NCBI RefSeq assembly: GCF_000424265.1
Contig: NZ_AUJO01000007.1
Span: 124,001-188,000, forward strand
Length of the DNA: 64,000 nucleotides
DNA from: Butyrivibrio sp. WCD3002
Lineage (GTDB): Bacteria; Bacillota; Clostridia; Lachnospirales; Lachnospiraceae
Direction of reading: 5' to 3'
Below are positions 1-7,629 of the stretch, one piece after another; positions within the stretch are counted from its first letter, which is position 1, and the number at the start of each line of letters is the position of its first letter. The notes beneath the pieces are model-generated. The model saw nothing but the letters and a program-made list of their open reading frames with translations. It was not told where the DNA came from and did not search any database. A program made the translations under genes and the position numbers.

Positions 1-79
1 TAATGTAGAATCAGATAAAGAAAACATTTTTGTGAATGAGATCAATACTATAAAAATCCGAATATGCGAGGGGATAGAT

Positions 80-1858
80 ATGAGGAATAGAGTAATAAAT
101 AAGATACTGGCATGTGTTTTGGCAGCCACTATTGTCTTTGAGACAGGCTATGTATGTTATGCCACAGAGGATGATACAACAACGGTGGATACTACCGCCA
201 CAAGCAGTCAGGTTGATAATTCTATTGCGATGCTAAATTACCTTACCGTAGTTACGCAGGAGATAAATGCATCAAGTAACAGTAGACTATTCCTGGAGGA
301 GGCATATTCATCGCTTATAAACAACACATCGCCTAACGCTATTGATAAAAGGACCAAAACTCAGCTAAATGACATGCTTGATACTATTGATGCATATCGA
401 ATGGTTGATGTTAAAAGGGAACGCTTACAATATATTTACGAGCAGAATCAGGCTCAGGCATTAAGAGAGGCTGTTCCGAATCCATTAGGATTACTGGCAA
501 GTGTACAATCATTTAATTTAAGAAGCCTGGTTACATCCATTGTTTATATGGCTATTGACTCAAAAGCTAGTTATGATACAGCAATGGCTCAGGCAGATAT
601 GCAGTACTTACAGGATGGATGGGAACTGGATGATGCTGAAACAAATGCTTTGACTGAAAGCCGAGAGCAGTTGTTCAATTATATGATTGATATCGTGCAT
701 ACATACAATATTCCTGACAAGGATGCCCTCAGCGAAGAAGCTGTTAATGAATTTGTAAAATGCAAGAATAATACAAATGTTGCGAGAAGGATACAATTCC
801 TTGAATCCAATAAAAAGAAGTATGAGAACTTTGGTGAATACTGGCTTCTGTGCGCAAAAAGCTACTATGAAGACGGTGATTATCAGAGCTGTCTTGATGC
901 TATTGAGAAATATGATTCTATGGAGATAAATATCTTTAGAAAAGATCACAACTATGCAGATGTTTTACCGCTTGCAATAGCATCTTCTGAGGAAGTATAT
1001 GGTGCTAAGCCTATATGTGAGGAAAAAATCCGTTATTATGTTGAGCAACTCACCAATAACCTAGAGACAGAGGATTGGTCATTAAGATATTTTGCGGCTC
1101 AGACGTATTTAGAATTATATACCAAATCCAAGAATAAGGCAGATATTCAGACAGCCTATAAGCTGACGGAAGATAATGTGAATTATCTTATAGATGAACA
1201 AAATACGAAGAATTCAGTGTATTTGAATCCTGTTGTAAAAAAAGATGTTCCTAAGAACCTTTCATCTGCAAAGCAGAAAGAGATCAAGCAGTATAACAAA
1301 ATGCTTGAGGAAACAAGAAAGAAGGAGCTACCTCCAGTATATGAGCCGTTGTATTTAAATTGTGATCTTTTGTTTGCACTTGCAGATGAGTTGAGTCTTG
1401 ATAAGAGTGCTAAGAGTAGAATGGAAAAAATACTCCACGGAGGAGATATACCGCTTTTCCTTACGACTCCTCTCGATAATACTTATTATTTCACCAATAC
1501 GGCAGACGAACAGAGCTATGAGTTTAGTTTTGACAAGGGGGAGCTTATTCTTCCAGCATCGATTTTGTCAGATCGCAGCAAAATAGTTGTCAGTATTACA
1601 GACGGTAAGAATATGACTACTATAGATGACTGGAAAATAGATAAGGTAAAACGTGGGACAGAGAAAGACATAAGTACTTTCAAGGCAACATATAAGAGTG
1701 AAAAGGCTAAGAAATATAAGTATATTGAGGGAACGACAATAGATATCACAGTAGTACCGGTTGAGGGTAGCTCCTGTGAAGAAGTTGAGGCGCAGTTTGT
1801 TGCACATGAGAAGAAGTTCGTTGTTATTCCTACAATAGAATTTGAGAGAACAAAATGA
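80..1858 (+). CDS. Secreted or surface protein of unknown function
   Basis: A 592-residue protein starting at the ATG at 80, chosen because GAGGGGATAG lies just upstream; an upstream in-frame ATG at 32 has no such site. Residues 1-30 form a signal peptide (MRNR, hydrophobic stretch, then CYA as a likely cleavage site), so the protein is probably exported. The middle is helical and contains a TPR-like stretch (FGEYWLLCAKSYYEDGDY); the last 150 residues look beta-rich. No catalytic motif was recognised. It overlaps the next gene by ATGA, so the two are probably co-translated and may act together at the cell surface. The function is unknown. Only export is well supported. Confidence 0.75.
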   Translation: MRNRVINKILACVLAATIVFETGYVCYATEDDTTTVDTTATSSQVDNSIAMLNYLTVVTQEINASSNSRLFLEEAYSSLINNTSPNAIDKRTKTQLNDMLDTIDAYRMVDVKRERLQYIYEQNQAQALREAVPNPLGLLASVQSFNLRSLVTSIVYMAIDSKASYDTAMAQADMQYLQDGWELDDAETNALTESREQLFNYMIDIVHTYNIPDKDALSEEAVNEFVKCKNNTNVARRIQFLESNKKKYENFGEYWLLCAKSYYEDGDYQSCLDAIEKYDSMEINIFRKDHNYADVLPLAIASSEEVYGAKPICEEKIRYYVEQLTNNLETEDWSLRYFAAQTYLELYTKSKNKADIQTAYKLTEDNVNYLIDEQNTKNSVYLNPVVKKDVPKNLSSAKQKEIKQYNKMLEETRKKELPPVYEPLYLNCDLLFALADELSLDKSAKSRMEKILHGGDIPLFLTTPLDNTYYFTNTADEQSYEFSFDKGELILPASILSDRSKIVVSITDGKNMTTIDDWKIDKVKRGTEKDISTFKATYKSEKAKKYKYIEGTTIDITVVPVEGSSCEEVEAQFVAHEKKFVVIPTIEFERTK

Positions 1859-2721
1859 AAAAAAGAGTAGAGCTAGCATGGAAGCTGATTGCCATACTAT
1901 TAGCGATTGTTCTTGTAATTCCGGGGAAGGTCTGCGCTTATAATTCGGATGAGCATGATAAGTTCCTAAGAGAGGTTCTTTTTGGTAATACGGCCGTTAG
2001 AAATACGGATGTCTTAGATGCATTAAATGATGCGTCTGCAATCGCAATAGATCAGCATAATGGGGATGGGCAGCCTACATTAGATGAATTAAGAAATGTT
2101 TATAAGATAAAAGGGTTACCATCTTCAGTAAGTAAATTTAATGTAGGCCATGGATATTTACATAGAAATTATACACACAAGGGCTGGAATTATGACTATA
2201 AGAAAAACGATGGTGATGATGAGGCTCATTGGGGAGATATCAGAAAAGATATATTATTAAAGACTGTGAATCAGTCATTTGACTTTGGCTTTCTATCAGG
2301 AAAACCTTTGCTGGGCTATTCTGATCAATGCGAGGGACTTGCTGCATTGATTTACTATGTGCATGTTCTTGGTGACCATGTGGCTAATGAGACATACAGT
2401 TCAAATTATGAGGAAATACCACTAATCAAAGGGAATGGACAGTTAGGATTGATAGAGGACCTTGAATACTATAGCGGATTGTTATTTACTGATCATTCGA
2501 CAAGGACATACAAGAGTTATATCTCTGAGCTGGATAGAATAAAGGATGATATAAGAGGAATATACTATGCACCTGCAGATCTTGAGGATCCTGAAATCTA
2601 TGAGCAGTATCACGGATATGCTGAAGAAATAATGCAGTGCCTCAAGGATTACATCCCACTGTTGATAAAAAAAGAAAAGTTTTTTCAAAAGGTTTTTTAC
2701 CCGGAATTAGTTGGAAAATAA
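1855..2721 (+). CDS. Secreted protein, possible zinc phospholipase C/S1-P1 nuclease fold
   Basis: A 288-residue protein with an N-terminal signal peptide (KKR, about 18 hydrophobic residues, VCAY). After cleavage it would begin YNSDEHDKFL, followed by GHGYLHRNYTHKGW and later YYVHVLGDHVANE. This spacing of His and Asp in helices resembles the all-helical, metal-binding phospholipase C/S1-P1 nuclease superfamily, whose motif is H-x3-D followed by further His. I infer a metal-dependent exported hydrolase, but the match is by eye and only moderate. The start codon overlaps the previous stop (ATGA). The operon ends at the hairpin directly downstream. Confidence 0.6.
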   Translation: MKKRVELAWKLIAILLAIVLVIPGKVCAYNSDEHDKFLREVLFGNTAVRNTDVLDALNDASAIAIDQHNGDGQPTLDELRNVYKIKGLPSSVSKFNVGHGYLHRNYTHKGWNYDYKKNDGDDEAHWGDIRKDILLKTVNQSFDFGFLSGKPLLGYSDQCEGLAALIYYVHVLGDHVANETYSSNYEEIPLIKGNGQLGLIEDLEYYSGLLFTDHSTRTYKSYISELDRIKDDIRGIYYAPADLEDPEIYEQYHGYAEEIMQCLKDYIPLLIKKEKFFQKVFYPELVGK

Positions 2722-2725
2722 GGAA

Positions 2726-2756
2726 GGACGCCATCTCTGTGATGTCGTTCTTTTTT
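2726..2756 (+). terminator. Rho-independent terminator
   Basis: A 10-bp imperfect stem (GGACGCCATC/GATGTCGTTC) with a TCTGT loop is followed by six T residues, five bases after the stop of the secreted-protein pair. It closes that two-gene unit. Confidence 0.8.
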
Positions 2757-2808
2757 ATTGCCATTTTTTAATCTGTCTCGATATCTGTGTTATGAACATA
2801 TCCCTAAT

Positions 2809-2850
2809 AAGGGTAATACCGCATTTAAGCCACTACCTTGAAAAGGGTAA
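2809..2850 (+). promoter_or_regulatory. Possible promoter and operator of the small HTH gene
   Basis: TTGAAA at 2838-2843 could be a -35 box, with an AT-rich TTTTATTAT at 2862-2870 as a weak -10. The octamer AAGGGTAA occurs at 2809-2816 and again at 2843-2850, 34 bp apart. This fits an operator pair for an autoregulating HTH protein such as the next gene. This is inferred from position alone. Confidence 0.35.
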
Positions 2851-2898
2851 CTGAGGCATTATTTTATTATGAAATACTGTTAATGATGGGCGAGGGAT

Positions 2899-3117
2899 AT
2901 GATTTCATACGACAGATTTTGGAAATATATACAAGAGAATAACATAACTCAATACAAGCTGATGAATTCTGGAATCAGTCATTCAACATTGACACGTCTT
3001 AAAAGAAACGAGTCAGTAAACATGGAAACAATAGACAAGCTATGTACCATACTTGAATGTGATGTTGAAGAAATTGTTGAGTGTAAAAGAAATCCCATAA
3101 CAATGGGCGAAGATTGA
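2899..3117 (+). CDS. Small Cro/CI-like HTH regulator (HTH_26 type)
   Basis: A 72-residue protein that is almost entirely one helix-turn-helix domain: FWKYIQENNITQYKLMNSG, then HSTLTRLKRNESVNMETIDKLC as recognition and support helices. This is the compact XRE/HTH_26 arrangement common in Firmicutes mobile elements. GGGCGAGGG lies about ten bases before the ATG. It is monocistronic, with an upstream repeat pair and a downstream terminator, so it probably represses its own promoter and perhaps neighbouring element genes. It is a paralogue of the regulator at 35168 that heads the BREX operon. Confidence 0.8.
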   Translation: MISYDRFWKYIQENNITQYKLMNSGISHSTLTRLKRNESVNMETIDKLCTILECDVEEIVECKRNPITMGED

Positions 3118-3143
3118 TTGTAATTGAATAGATGTATCTGACG

Positions 3144-3170
3144 GGACTGTAGCTTGGCTACAGTCCTTTA
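3144..3170 (+). terminator. Rho-independent terminator
   Basis: A perfect 10-bp stem GGACTGTAGC/GCTACAGTCC (3144-3153 and 3157-3166) has a TTG loop and is followed by TTTATT. It ends the small HTH gene. Confidence 0.85.
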
Positions 3171-3234
3171 TTGTGCTTTAAGCCTTTTTGTGTCTTCCGG
3201 TTCTCGAAAACTGCTTAATCTGCAATGAAAATAC

Positions 3235-3286
3235 CGCGTAATGCGCGGTCATAAAAGCGTATTACGCAGTATAGGTATCGCGTAAT
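3235..3286 (+). promoter_or_regulatory. GCGTAAT operator cluster upstream of HTH gene
   Basis: The motif CGCGTAAT occurs at 3235-3242 and 3279-3286. Between them, GCGTATTACGC (3257-3267) is a near-perfect dyad of the same half-site. The first copy lies in its own dyad, ACCGCG-TAATG-CGCGGT. Three related sites within 52 bp, 31-82 bases before the HTH start at 3317, look like a regulator-binding cluster, probably for the protein encoded there. No convincing -35/-10 pair was identified. Confidence 0.5.
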
Positions 3287-3316
3287 TTTGTGTAGATTAT
3301 AATTCGAGGTAGCAAT

Positions 3317-3778
3317 ATGGCATATAAAAAATCAAAGCATAGAGACACAAGAGATAAAAGACCTGACAGCTTAAAGGGGAAAAAGTTCAATAAAGTTGCA
3401 GGTACTAATCTTAAGACTTTGCAAGATAAAGTCGATTGGACTAATGTTCAGATGGCGGCACTTCTTGGAGTTGGAACAAGTAGCTATGACAGAATGGTTA
3501 GCGGGGAAATAGCTATCAGTCCGGAAAAGCTGTCAATACTATACTACAATCTTAATGCTGATCTTCACAGGCTTATCGGAAATGATAATAACTATGATGT
3601 GCTAAGGCACGGCGAGGATAATGAGTTTGATTTCAGTACTGCGATAAGTGATATCATCATGGATATTCAGAATACAGACAGCTATGATGAGAGAGCAGAA
3701 AAGATATTATATATGTATTCGGAGTTTGGCAAAATGATTGCTTATCTCATGAGGCCGGAAGGCAGGGATAAGAAGTAG
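3317..3778 (+). CDS. XRE-family HTH protein, phage-like
   Basis: A 153-residue protein whose centre contains a helix-turn-helix: NLKTLQDKVDWTNVQMAAL followed by LGVGTSSYDRMVSGEIAIS. The basic N-terminus (KKSKHRDTRDKRP) may help DNA binding, and the C-terminal 60 residues form acidic helices of unknown role. The ATG follows GAGGTAGCAAT. The cluster of GCGTAAT sites directly upstream suggests autoregulation. It is probably a repressor or activator of the recombination block; the target is not visible. Confidence 0.65.
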   Translation: MAYKKSKHRDTRDKRPDSLKGKKFNKVAGTNLKTLQDKVDWTNVQMAALLGVGTSSYDRMVSGEIAISPEKLSILYYNLNADLHRLIGNDNNYDVLRHGEDNEFDFSTAISDIIMDIQNTDSYDERAEKILYMYSEFGKMIAYLMRPEGRDKK

Positions 3779-3882
3779 TTTATTGACGTTAAGCAGTCGG
3801 GAGCCGGAAGCTTTCATGCTACTGCTAAAAACGTGTTTTTATTTGGGGTTCTTCAGTTTGACATAATTATCAAGGCTTAAAT

Positions 3883-3921
3883 ACTGGTGCTGGAATGCTC
3901 TTTATTCCGACCAGTTTTTCT
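3883..3921 (+). terminator. Rho-independent terminator
   Basis: The outer stem ACTGGT/ACCAGT (3883-3888 and 3910-3915) and inner stem GGAAT/ATTCC (3892-3896 and 3904-3908) are followed by TTTTTC. It terminates transcription from the HTH gene at 3317, or attenuates transcription into the next unit. A perfect TTGACA at 3858-3863 just upstream has no good -10 partner. Confidence 0.75.
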
Positions 3922-3953
3922 TTTGGCAAAAAGTATGTTGGAGGGGCGTAACT

Positions 3954-4016
3954 GATGTTTGCGGTTTTTGTTATAGAGGGAAGAGATAAGGATGATTATA
4001 GGAGTTACAACACATG
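3954..4016 (+). CDS. Possible 20-residue leader peptide
   Basis: A short reading frame starting MFAVFVIEGRDKDDY has an excellent ribosome binding site (GGAGGGG, eight bases upstream) and overlaps the start of the next gene at 3992. It could couple translation to that gene or be a tiny protein in its own right. A second frame beginning MFAV (4791-4829, MFAVRHDSVSSI) lies before the HTH gene at 4859, with a matching ATGTTTGCGGT start. The shared start motif is the only sign that these are real. Confidence 0.35.
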
Positions 4017-4549
4017 AGATTATCGTGAACGAGTGCATCGCAGCGGGGATAGACTATGAAGAGATGTACAAAGTTATTAGAGAATTGTTGATAAAGTTCA
4101 ATGATGGAAAAGCTTTTGCAAAACGTATGGGAATAAACTGGCTAAATAATATGTCAAAGAAGATCCCATACAGGACCAAGTTTCTGCAGATAGTTGCAGA
4201 GCCATGGAAATATTCCCAGAAAGAGAAAAGATCATTTGCATGGAAAGTTGCATGTGAGAAATGGTATGGCGATAAGAGTGGGCTGGTACTGGAGCAGATG
4301 AAAGCCTTTGTGGAAGGCGGCGATATTTTGGCACATATCATTGACTCGGTATACATGAAAGGAAAGAATACAACTAAAACGGATGATGCAATGCTGATTG
4401 AGCTTTACATGGGGCGGACAAAGTATTTTTCGGTAAAAAAGGATGCAATAGTCTTGTATGGATTGCTGATCTGGAAATATTGCAAACGCAGAGACCAGGA
4501 AGACAAAGATAAAGGCATCATAGATGAAAATGGAGAGCTTATAGATTAA
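3992..4549 (+). CDS. Hypothetical protein
   Basis: A 185-residue, mixed-charge, probably cytosolic protein with no signal peptide or membrane segment. Visible segments are an N-terminal helix pair (HEIIVNECIAAGIDYEEMYK), a basic, aromatic middle (WLNNMSKKIPYRTKF, AEPWKYSQKEKRSFAWK) and a charged tail. I do not recognise a family. GGGAAGAGATAAGG precedes the ATG. It sits alone between two terminators within the regulatory block of the element. It may be an accessory or phage-like gene. Confidence 0.55.
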   Translation: MIIGVTTHEIIVNECIAAGIDYEEMYKVIRELLIKFNDGKAFAKRMGINWLNNMSKKIPYRTKFLQIVAEPWKYSQKEKRSFAWKVACEKWYGDKSGLVLEQMKAFVEGGDILAHIIDSVYMKGKNTTKTDDAMLIELYMGRTKYFSVKKDAIVLYGLLIWKYCKRRDQEDKDKGIIDENGELID

Positions 4550-4565
4550 GGCAAAACAAGGTAGG

Positions 4566-4586
4566 GACTGCTTCGGCAGTCTTTTT
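4566..4586 (+). terminator. Rho-independent terminator
   Basis: GACTGC-TTCG-GCAGTC forms a stem with a stable TTCG tetraloop, followed by TTTTT. It closes the hypothetical gene at 3992. Confidence 0.85.
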
Positions 4587-4613
4587 ATTTTGCTCAAAAA
4601 TTGTGTACACAAT

Positions 4614-4712
4614 TGCGAACTGACTGCGAACTGGCCGCGAACTAGGTGCGAACTAGGTGCGAATTTAATCTGAACTGACCGCGAACTTGGTGCGTATTTA
4701 CTGCGAACTCGT
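4614..4712. repeat. Nine-unit 11-bp direct repeat array
   Basis: Nine units, consensus TGCGAACTNGG, are laid out with no gaps on an exact 11-bp period (units start at 4614, 4625, 4636, 4647, 4658, 4669, 4680, 4691 and 4702). Units 5, 6 and 8 are diverged but keep the register. Eleven is not a multiple of three, so this is a DNA-level array, close to one helical turn per unit. It would present sites on one face of the helix, as in iterons, centromere-like parS/parC arrays or cooperative operators. The rest of the 309-base gap (4550-4858) holds the terminator and the short MFAV frame at 4791. Confidence 0.85.
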
Positions 4713-4858
4713 AAGTACGATTTTGATGCTATCATTGCCATTGTTCAAGGGAAGGAGGTAGAAAAGCCTTGTTGGGACTAATCTTTTACTATGTTTGCGG
4801 TCCGCCATGACTCTGTTTCTTCTATATAATAATGTCTTCTTTTGGAAAGGAAATTATC

Positions 4859-5083
4859 ATGGAGAAATTGTACGGAAGAACAATAGGGGAAAGAATAAGG
4901 ATCCTAAGGGAAAGTGCAGGAATCCGGCAGGAAGATTTAGCTAAAGACTTTAAACTTGCTAACGCTGGAGTGGTTTCATTTTATGAAAATGATAGAAGAC
5001 CGCTTCCAACAGATATAGTCGTTGCATACTCAGATAAGTTTGCAGTATCTACAGACTGGATCCTGAAGGGTGATGCATGTTAG
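4859..5083 (+). CDS. Cro/CI-family HTH regulator
   Basis: A 74-residue HTH protein: GERIRILRESAGIRQEDLAK (helices 1-2), then ANAGVVSFYENDRRPLPTDI (recognition helix region) and a short third helix. It is the classic XRE type of phage repressors and SinR-like proteins. The ATG at 4859 is preferred over the ATG at 4832 because GGAAAGG precedes it with good spacing. It lies just downstream of the 11-bp repeat array and is the nearest candidate to bind it. It probably controls the excision and integration genes that follow. Confidence 0.75.
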   Translation: MEKLYGRTIGERIRILRESAGIRQEDLAKDFKLANAGVVSFYENDRRPLPTDIVVAYSDKFAVSTDWILKGDAC

Positions 5084-5210
5084 TAGCATGTTTCCACACT
5101 ATACAAATCTTATAAGTTTTATACAGATTGTAAAATGACCTTTGATACTGCAGGACTTACAATTAATAATGTAGAAAAAAGTTCTGCGGTTTCAAAAGGG
5201 GGAAACAGTA

Positions 5211-5798
5211 ATGGGAGCAAGAATGAACGCAAGTATTCTCGATAACTATAGGAAAGCTAATGATGAAAAAAGGATAAAGATAGTCCTTGATCATTATTCT
5301 AGTTTCATGCCATATGTAAATGCTTATGAAGCGGGGCTTATCAGAACTATAAAAGCAGAACGGGAATATAACAGACGAGTTGCTCTTGGAGATCCTGGTG
5401 TGAGAGTTCAGACTTCTAACATTGGAAATCCTACATCCAGCGAAGGCGATGAGGACATGATAGTTCGCCAGGCGGTCAGAGCTGGAGACTATATCACTGC
5501 ACTTCGTGGTGCTGATAAGTTTGAAACACATAAGTGGGAGATTCTTTTGCTGAAGGACATGAGAGAGATCTATGGGCTTGTAGAAGAGCAAATTGGTTCT
5601 CTGGGTGATGAAAAAGATGTATTCAAAAGATACCTCAAACGTGAGTTCAAACTTGCTGCCATTGCTGGTACTGAGGGGGTCACTTCTGAGGCAATGAAGA
5701 AGAGATTTGGAACCTTAAGGAAAGACGTGGTAGATAACTCTCTTAAGTGGCTTAAGGAGCAGAGACCTTACTCATATTTGGAACAAAAAGGAGCATAA
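5211..5798 (+). CDS. Hypothetical helical protein of the integration block
   Basis: A 195-residue, mostly helical, soluble protein with a good ribosome binding site (AAGGGGGAAA). The C-terminal half (DVFKRYLKREFKLAAIAG, then TSEAMKKRFGTLRKDVVDN) resembles a winged or sigma-region-4-like HTH in pattern, but I cannot assign a family. The stop is only four bases before the excisionase-like gene at 5803, so the two are probably co-transcribed. A role in regulating excision is inferred only from position. Confidence 0.55.
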   Translation: MGARMNASILDNYRKANDEKRIKIVLDHYSSFMPYVNAYEAGLIRTIKAEREYNRRVALGDPGVRVQTSNIGNPTSSEGDEDMIVRQAVRAGDYITALRGADKFETHKWEILLLKDMREIYGLVEEQIGSLGDEKDVFKRYLKREFKLAAIAGTEGVTSEAMKKRFGTLRKDVVDNSLKWLKEQRPYSYLEQKGA

Positions 5799-5802
5799 GG
5801 AA

Positions 5803-6015
5803 ATGAGTAATCAGTTGGAGATGGTAAAGAAGACGCGTGGAAATACGAAGCGTCTATATACATATGAAGAGATATCACATCTTATTGCAGGGGATAAGAG
5901 AACAATAAGAAAGATGGCCGAAGCATGTGGTGCATACCACTATATAAACAGGGCTACAGTGTATATTGATTATCCAATATTGGAAGAATTTATTTTGTCA
6001 CATAAGAATCGGTAA
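5803..6015 (+). CDS. Excisionase-like small DNA-binding protein 1 (DUF6462-like)
   Basis: A 70-residue protein: a basic N-terminus (KKTRGNTKR), a helix-turn-helix (YTYEEISHLIAGDKRTIRK), then a conserved MAEACGAYHY core and a short beta/helix end. It matches the pattern of MerR-like excisionases and of DUF6462 proteins next to tyrosine integrases in Lachnospiraceae elements. The protein at 6162 is a clear paralogue, sharing K-R-T-x-K-x(L/M)AEACGAY. It probably bends DNA at the attachment site to favour excision, or regulates integrase expression. Confidence 0.6.
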   Translation: MSNQLEMVKKTRGNTKRLYTYEEISHLIAGDKRTIRKMAEACGAYHYINRATVYIDYPILEEFILSHKNR

Positions 6016-6025
6016 CGTATGAATA

Positions 6026-6121
6026 AGACTTGGCAGATTCAGATTAGTTCTTGCTACAGCGCTCGAATAGAGTCATAATAATATTGTGCTGAAGTGCTTT
6101 TCATGAATTACAGCCAAGTCT
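6026..6121 (+). repeat. Inverted repeat between the two excisionase-like genes
   Basis: AGACTTGGC (6026-6034) and its exact complement GCCAAGTCT (6113-6121) flank 78 bases; the pairing can extend outward through TATGAA/TTCATA. The 146-base gap between the paralogous genes holds no convincing reading frame. The pair may form a regulatory RNA hairpin separating the two genes, or mark two recombinase or excisionase binding sites in opposite orientation. Confidence 0.5.
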
Positions 6122-6161
6122 AATTTCATAAAACGTCTTTAACTTTGCAGAAAGGAATCAA

Positions 6162-6374
6162 ATGGGCAATGACATTGCTACAGTAAAAGAGACTAAAGCA
6201 AAGGCAACAAGACTGATGCGACTCAAAGAAGCTTCGGAGTATTTTAAGGTCGGCAGAGCAACTATGAAAAAGTTGGCAGAAGCCTGCGGAGCTTATTATC
6301 CACATAGTAAGACGCTTGTTTTTGTGGATCCGGAACTTGTAGAGGAGTATTTACGAACCGCGAAAAAACGGTAG
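6162..6374 (+). CDS. Excisionase-like small DNA-binding protein 2 (DUF6462-like)
   Basis: A 70-residue paralogue of the protein at 5803. It has the basic start KETKAKATR, an HTH (LKEASEYFKVGRATMKK) and the same AEACGAYY core, ending VDPELVEEYLRTAKKR. MerR-like excisionases have this size and layout. The ATG follows AGAAAGGAATCAA. The stop is 13 bases before the integrase, so the pair forms the usual xis-int order. It probably acts as the recombination directionality factor for the integrase; which paralogue does so cannot be told. Confidence 0.65.
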   Translation: MGNDIATVKETKAKATRLMRLKEASEYFKVGRATMKKLAEACGAYYPHSKTLVFVDPELVEEYLRTAKKR

Positions 6375-6387
6375 TTATGGAGGAAGA

Positions 6388-7629
6388 ATGGCAAATTCAA
6401 GAAAAGACTTGAAAGGTAACACCCTCTTCCGCGGAGAACATCAGAGAAAATCAGACAAGCGTTATATGTATATCTACATTGATCCTATCGGCAGGAAGAA
6501 ATACATATATGCAGATAATCTGTTAGAACTTAGACGGAAAGAGGACAAATTAAAAAAGGATCAGCTGGATGGACTAGATATCTATGCTGCAGGCCTTGCA
6601 ACCATCAATTCGACATATGACAGATACATTTCAACAAGAATAGACCTGAAGGATTCGACACAGAGTAACTACGAATATACTTACGAGCGTTATGTCAGAG
6701 ATGACTTCGGAAAAAAGAAACTTGTTGATGTAAAGTATTCCGATGTGTTGCAGTTCTACACCTTTTTACATTCGGAAAGGCATCTTTCATTTTCTACTAT
6801 TGAATCTGTAGATGGATTGTTGCATCCAACATTCGAGTTGGCTGTAAGAGATGATATAATAAGAAAGAACCCGACCGAAGGAGCAAAGAGAGAACTTGCA
6901 AAGAGACTTCCTAAGACGGAAACGGAAAGGCAGGCACTTACTCCAGAGCAACAAAAAGCCTTTATGGAATATGTTGCTATGAGCCCGGTGTATTATCATT
7001 GGTGGCCGCTTTTTACTGTACTTCTTGGAACGGGAATGCGAATTGGAGAATGCACTGGCCTTCGTTGGCAGGACATCGATCTGAAAGAGGGATGGATAGA
7101 TGTTAATCATACACTGTCGTACTACCCTCAGAAGGGTTCACGCACATCAAAGCTAAGGATCTCAACACCTAAGACCAAAGCAGGTTGTAGAATAATCCCT
7201 ATGATGGATGCTGTTAAAGAAGCATTCCAATTTGAAAAGGAAAACCAACTTGCAGGCAAGGGGTACAATCAGACTGTAGTAGACGGATATTCGGGATTCA
7301 TTTTCCAAAACAAGTATGGCTCAGTAATGAGTGCTGCCTCAGTTAATAAAGCAATTAAAAGAATCTACAATGATTACAATCATGAGGAAGAGATTGACGC
7401 TGTTAGGGAAGATAGGGAACCGATAATACTTCCGCATTTCACATGCCACTATCTGAGACGTACATTTGCTACAAGGCTCTGTGAGGTGGAAGACAATCCA
7501 AAAGTGATCCAGGCAGTGATGGGACACAGACAGATTTCTACTACATATGAAATCTATGCTGATTCGTCAGATCGGAGAAACAAAGAATCAATCAATAAGC
7601 TTGCAGCAAAGCTTAATGGCGTTTTCTAA
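6388..7629 (+). CDS. int: Tyrosine recombinase / integrase (Tn916 Int-like)
   Basis: A 413-residue site-specific recombinase that would integrate and excise the element. The N-terminal 60 residues resemble the arm-binding domain (RKDLKGNTLFRGEHQRK, YADNLLELRRKEDKLK). The core-binding SAM-like domain follows (TYDRYISTR, STQSNYEYTYERYV). The catalytic domain is complete: R218 in TGMRIGECTGLRW, H354-x-x-R357 in HYLRRTF, H380 in MGHRQ and the likely nucleophile Y390. The length is normal for the family. It follows the excisionase-like gene directly (GGAGGAAG before the ATG). Repeated YTGACAAA sites begin 25 bases after its stop, as expected for arm-type sites and a nearby attachment site. Confidence 0.92.
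   Translation: MANSRKDLKGNTLFRGEHQRKSDKRYMYIYIDPIGRKKYIYADNLLELRRKEDKLKKDQLDGLDIYAAGLATINSTYDRYISTRIDLKDSTQSNYEYTYERYVRDDFGKKKLVDVKYSDVLQFYTFLHSERHLSFSTIESVDGLLHPTFELAVRDDIIRKNPTEGAKRELAKRLPKTETERQALTPEQQKAFMEYVAMSPVYYHWWPLFTVLLGTGMRIGECTGLRWQDIDLKEGWIDVNHTLSYYPQKGSRTSKLRISTPKTKAGCRIIPMMDAVKEAFQFEKENQLAGKGYNQTVVDGYSGFIFQNKYGSVMSAASVNKAIKRIYNDYNHEEEIDAVREDREPIILPHFTCHYLRRTFATRLCEVEDNPKVIQAVMGHRQISTTYEIYADSSDRRNKESINKLAAKLNGVF

Noticed and set aside
4614..4712. CRISPR array or protein-coding repeat
   Set aside because: 11-bp units have no spacers and a period not divisible by three, so neither explanation fits.
4232..4741. Long - strand frame opposite the hypothetical gene and the repeat array
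   Set aside because: It is the complement of a real gene and of the 11-bp repeats, with no ribosome binding site. The Ser/Phe-rich repeats are a product of the DNA array.
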